The notes beneath the pieces are model-generated. The model was not told the origin of the DNA and did no database searches. It saw only the letters and a program-made list of their open reading frames with translations. 64,000 bases of DNA, taken from the NCBI GenBank assembly GCA_019633425.1, contig WSUB01000003.1, positions 3,480 to 67,479 on the forward strand, written 5' to 3'. This DNA is from Tulasnella sp. 424 (Eukaryota > Basidiomycota > Agaricomycetes > Cantharellales > Tulasnellaceae). Positions 60,107 through 64,000 of this stretch are shown in pieces (the stretch's first letter is position 1; each line of letters starts with the position of its first letter). The translations under genes were made by a program, and so were the position numbers.

Positions 60107-60410
60107 TCAGTTAAGAGCCTGAAGCTGAGCTACTGGGAGGCGTTTCCAGAGCTCAGGAAGAACCATGGTCATCGCTACACAAGCGGGCAGATACCAGATC
60201 ATGTGCCTGACCCGTTGCCACGCAGCGTTAAGTACGCCTGGTATCTGAGTATGAGATAAAGAATTTCGAAGTTCAGTTAGTGACTTGGTATGGTGCACAG
60301 CCTCCACGTACTCCAGGTTGCCCTTCTACCATCGCTGGAGCTTGGTCCGGAAAGGCGATGGGTGGAACGGATGAGACCCCATCAGCCCGGCGGCGACGTT
60401 GGATTGTAGA
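60107..60410 (-). pseudogene. 3' part of an unrecognised gene, copy B, with stop
   Basis: The last exon (60244-60107, 138 nt) is intact and reads IWYLPACVAMTMVLPELW, ending QLQALN. The preceding exon, matching NVAAGL, has an in-frame TAG at 60326-60328, seven codons before the donor, so this copy looks broken while copy A is open there. Confidence 0.4.
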
Positions 60411-63159
60411 TGGTGCGAAGTCCATTCTCTTGTTCGAAACGGCTATGTGAAAAGTGTTCGCAAAGCAGGCCTTTCGTTGGGGAATTAGCGATCTGTAGAC
60501 TAATAGTGTGTTTACGAGAATAACCTTGAGCGAGCTCGGGTGCCAATGTCACCGAGGGGTTTCAATGCCGACTGATGCTAAGATGACTCTGATGGATTTG
60601 GGCTCCAGGATAGTCGATTTGGAGGGGTCTATGATCAGCTGTTAGTGTAGGAAGGGTATATTGTGTCGATGGAAGGATTCAGGAAATGCTACGGCTTACG
60701 GAAATCCAGTCTTGACAGGATGTATAAGTGAAGGGGAAGGGGGAAGGGGGGGAGCACTTGCAGAACCTGACGTTCCAGCTTGTCCAACGGAAATAAGAGA
60801 GCTGAATGCGAGCGAACTTTCGGAATAGAAGTCCCGCGCAAGGACGAGGGAGTATGGCCACCCCAAATCTCCCTCAGGAACGATGATCAACACGTGAGGT
60901 GACGGATGTCGCCGTTCATTCTCGGTGGGGCCCGCAGACCGCTGGAGAGAAAACGAAAAAGAAGTTCGGGAACGTCGGTCGGAACGAAATGAAGGCTCCG
61001 TGAACAAGGCTAACTAAAAGCAACTCCGGCGATGTTTATATGGTCTCTCTTGAGCGGATTTGAGCGCATGTGCGAAGATAAGGGTGGGGGGATGCGGGAT
61101 ACAGATTTCATCGCTTGGGCAAGTGGGTGCCGGAGGAGAAATGTAGAGACAAGCATCAAGAGTCGCTCCTCGTGGATTTATACACCAAGAGAATGTATTG
61201 GGGCGGAAAGTCTGGGACTTTCATGGTCGAACGGAACTTATTCGGAGCAAAGCCGTTGCCAGATGGGTTTGTTTGGGCCCGGGGTCATCTATCAGTTTCC
61301 ATCACTAAGCCACTTTCACAAAGGGGGTAAGGACAATAGTTGAAGATGACGAGCGACTCTCACGAGTATGGTGTGATCGTCTAGAGATCATGCTGGCCAT
61401 TCAGCGGATTGAGGTTGTTACGCAAACCTCAAGGCTCGCTGCAGGCATTCCGATACCTGAACTTGGCAGTTTCAATCTATCTCCAGTTTGGAAACAGCAC
61501 AAAAACGGCATCAAGCACAACGTGGTGGCAAGCGGTGCATGGCGAGCTTCCAGCACATTCCAATGCCTCCATACTCCGTTCCCACTCAGCTCATGGGAGC
61601 CCAAGTCCTTGGCGACGCTTTACTCAAAGATATCTGTGTACGCAGCGGAGGCACTCCAGTTTAGGCTTTATTGGGCATGTTTCCATCCGATTAAACGAGC
61701 ATTGTCCAGCCAACGGCGGTGCCAGCAGGCTGCCAACCAAGTCGATGGCATCGGTTGCATCAGGCAAACCAAGGCAATATGAGCAGATGAAGCAAACATG
61801 TCACGAATTTATCGCCTTCAAACCATCTGGATGGTCCATTTTGTGACTGTTGGGGCCGGAACGGGATGGCAAAACGTTTTTCGCTGCTGCGAGGTCTATG
61901 ATTGCTGGAGGGTGGTGAAACCTGAAGATCATATCCAAGTATTCCAGTTAAACGGACTTCACGAGGAAAGAAATCTCTGGGGCCAGGCGTGGTTTGATAC
62001 CTGTTGTCGTCGAAATTGCTTTGCTTCGCGTCGTCGCTGTCTACAGCCTTGCACCATTCCACCGGTCGCTTCATCCCGAACCCGGAGCGTATACACCCAG
62101 AGGAAGCATAGTATCGTAGGGATAAGCGTTTTGGAGCCTGAAACGTCGAGGAAGGCTGCATAATATCAGAGGAGAGAGGGGGAAACCACCTAGCGCTGCG
62201 GCACCTGGTCTTCGTCTTGGGGGCGTCTTGCTAAACTGCAGTTGGTTGCTTGCGGAGGTGAGCTGACAATGTATCTAGCAAGATACTAATATACTAGCTC
62301 AGAGAATATTGCTCTTGAAGCGGGGCATTACTGGCGATAGAGGAGTCGGGGTGGTTGTGCGGTACCAGGCTGAAATGGAATGCGGATCTCTTCCCATGCC
62401 CCTGGCCACTTGTCTCGTCTCCGAACCTTCTGTTTAAACTACTGGCCACTCTCGCACTCGCCTCATACCGACGAGTCCTCCGGTACCTCTTCTCAATCTT
62501 AAACCTTCTGCGAAAGTCTTACAAACCTGCTGAGCGGCCTCTGTTTGCTCATTGGTGGGTATCTACAACTCGCTCACTCTGAGCTCAACCCAGGATCTTG
62601 AAGGCTCAGGGCCAAGCACTTTCAAAAATTCTGATGAAAAAGGTAAAAACTCCGTTGCAGATCGTTGCTCCCAAATTTTACTTGATCAGCCTCTGCCTAT
62701 GTTACCACTCAACCAGGGTTAAGGCAGGCAGTCGCTCACCTCCGCCTCTCCCGCGAAAACCATCCCCTACCAATATCTGTAACGAAATTTGGCGAGCGCT
62801 GCCTGCGAAAAGAGATTCGTTAGCCGCACATCTGAAAGCCACGCCCAACGCCCTCAGCTCGTTTCACCTGTCACACCATTTGTCCCATCTTCAGCCCTTG
62901 ATCTTGGACAAATGCTCAGTCTAGTGTACTTGAAACTGAATAGTGGCTGACCGACCCGTTACGAATGGAAGCGTTATCCCAGACCCGAACGCGATACTCT
63001 ACATGAAAAGAAGGTTGGACGCAACCATAAGTACCTTATAGATCCTATATATATCCGGCACCTTCCACTTTTTCGACGCCGACCGCGCCTTCTCCGAGTC
63101 GGAAATCGAAGTGAGCCCTCTAGAGGCGATTCTTCGGTAATCTTGCTACCGCATTCGGA

Positions 63160-63400
63160 AGAGCGGTGGCGAGGTCCTTTGACCATTCTGCCTGATCTTC
63201 ATAACGCTCAGCTTGACCGGCAATCGATCCCCGGACTATTCAAGGGCGATATCAACGTCGAAGGTCGGCGGGCAGTGTGCTAAATGTGAGATTGTGCACG
63301 TTACTCGCGCCGCTGTAGTGCAGTAATGGAACATTCTGGTAACGTGCGCCACAGTCTCATTTGCACGCATTTGGGATCCATGAGAGATTCAAATTTGGAC
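63160..63400. repeat. direct repeat, unit 1
   Basis: Shares with 63817-64000 the anchors TCTGCCTGATCTTCATAACG, a CGATATC..GTCGG segment, GTGCGCC..CTCATTTG and GGGATCCATGAGA. The first part overlaps the right end of tandem copy B. Confidence 0.6.
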
Positions 63401-63816
63401 TAACACCGCTTGGGAAAACGCGACCCAGTGACATATGCATCCGTAAACCACCACATAACAAACCAGAAACAGCGTAGAAGGAGGAGTAGCGGTGAGGGAC
63501 GAACGCTAGGGTTGCAGCATATTATTTGAGACCAACCACTATATTATGATGCAAGACTGCTCGCTGAGAGAAGGCCGTTCTTGAAGGCGCTTTTATCACT
63601 TTGAAGGATGGAATCTTTCGACAATGCCGTCGTAATTTTGTTATCTCCGCTGTCGTTAATCGATACTCTTAGGAAAAGGGCCCGATACGGTCGAAAGCCA
63701 GTGATACTCACAGACTGATCGTTTGCGGCGGGTCGTCTTCCGCCATCTCCGCCTCCTCGATGGCTTTGGGAAGCAACCTCTGCCGATGTGTGACGTTTTG
63801 TGACACTCTCGCGGCA
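63401..63816. other. gene-poor spacer
   Basis: No supportable gene or RNA. Confidence 0.4.
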
Positions 63817-64000
63817 CTTACACCAAGCACTGGGTGGCTGGTCCTTGAATATTCTGCCTGATCTTCATAACGCTCAGCGTTGACTGTTCAACGATATCGA
63901 TGCCGAAAGTCGGCGAGCGGCGCGTCACGCAGCTGGCGAAGCAGCACAGGAATGGAAAAGTGCGCCGCAGCCTCATTTGCCACATTGGGATCCATGAGAT
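63817..64000. repeat. direct repeat, unit 2, runs off window
   Basis: Second unit of the repeat at 63160-63400, cut by the window edge. It suggests that more of the tandem family continues to the right. Confidence 0.6.

Larger units (their letters stand above)
58105..63215. repeat. diverged tandem duplication, copy B
   Basis: Second unit, about 5.1 kb, uninterrupted by Ns. Offset to copy A is about 5720 bases before the gap and about 5542 after it. The difference of about 178 equals the 95 Ns plus the 82-bp duplicate, within one base. Confidence 0.8.

Noticed and set aside
1..64000. CRISPR arrays, operons or bacterial genes
   Set aside because: Spliceosomal introns run through every confident gene. 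No regular spacer arrays or ribosome-binding-site-led gene strings occur.

Overview
The window looks like nuclear DNA of a filamentous basidiomycete. The genes are cut by many short spliceosomal introns (mostly 50-65 nt, GT..AG with a few GC..AG). The set includes eukaryotic housekeeping genes (proteasome ATPase, exosome nuclease, ALG11, VAP, CTD-kinase cyclin, prenyltransferase), a fungal spindle-pole protein, CBM1-carrying cellulases and F-box/LRR genes of the kind expanded in Rhizoctonia/Ceratobasidium. Naming that genus is inference from family content only. I rebuilt exon structures by hand from reading frame, splice signals and recalled family alignments; no search or transcript was available.

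Layout. 1-9.9 kb is gene-poor: a 5'-truncated copy of an F-box gene at the left edge, an F-box/LRR pseudogene (1123-2073), two copies of a dispersed repeat with a tRNA-like B box, and long stretches with no convincing gene. 9.9-46.9 kb is gene-dense: an F-box/LRR gene, RPT5, a Cep57/Ppc89-type spindle-pole protein, a CTK2-type cyclin, CDC43, an alpha/beta-hydrolase lipase, a VAP/SCS2 protein, a 2-oxoglutarate oxygenase, a carbohydrate-enzyme block (two tandem GH5-CBM1 endoglucanases and two tandem GH30 glucanases), RRP6, MSP1, ALG11 and a small one-TM protein. 46.9-52.4 kb is again poor, with one plausible small two-exon gene. From 52.4 kb to the end lies a diverged tandem duplication with units of about 5.1 kb (52385-57720 and 58105-63215), with remains of further related sequence after it. 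It contains unrecognised, partly decayed genes and a run of 95 Ns.

How the parts work together. The four secreted glycosidases at 26.6-39.0 kb form a polysaccharide-degradation block: GH5 for cellulose, GH30 probably for beta-1,6-glucan. The inner GH5 and GH30 genes diverge from a shared 1.56 kb upstream region. The housekeeping genes are tightly packed; divergent pairs (Ppc89-like/CTK2, VAP/oxygenase, MSP1/ALG11) share 160-210 bp promoters, and CACGTG motifs lie upstream of four of these genes.

Most notable: a likely 3-nt micro-exon in one GH5 gene, a 7-nt exon in the oxygenase gene, two GC-AG introns, an RPT5 tail ending YFA, and an N gap flanked by identical 82-bp sequence that the sister repeat shows only once, so the gap is probably an assembly artefact.
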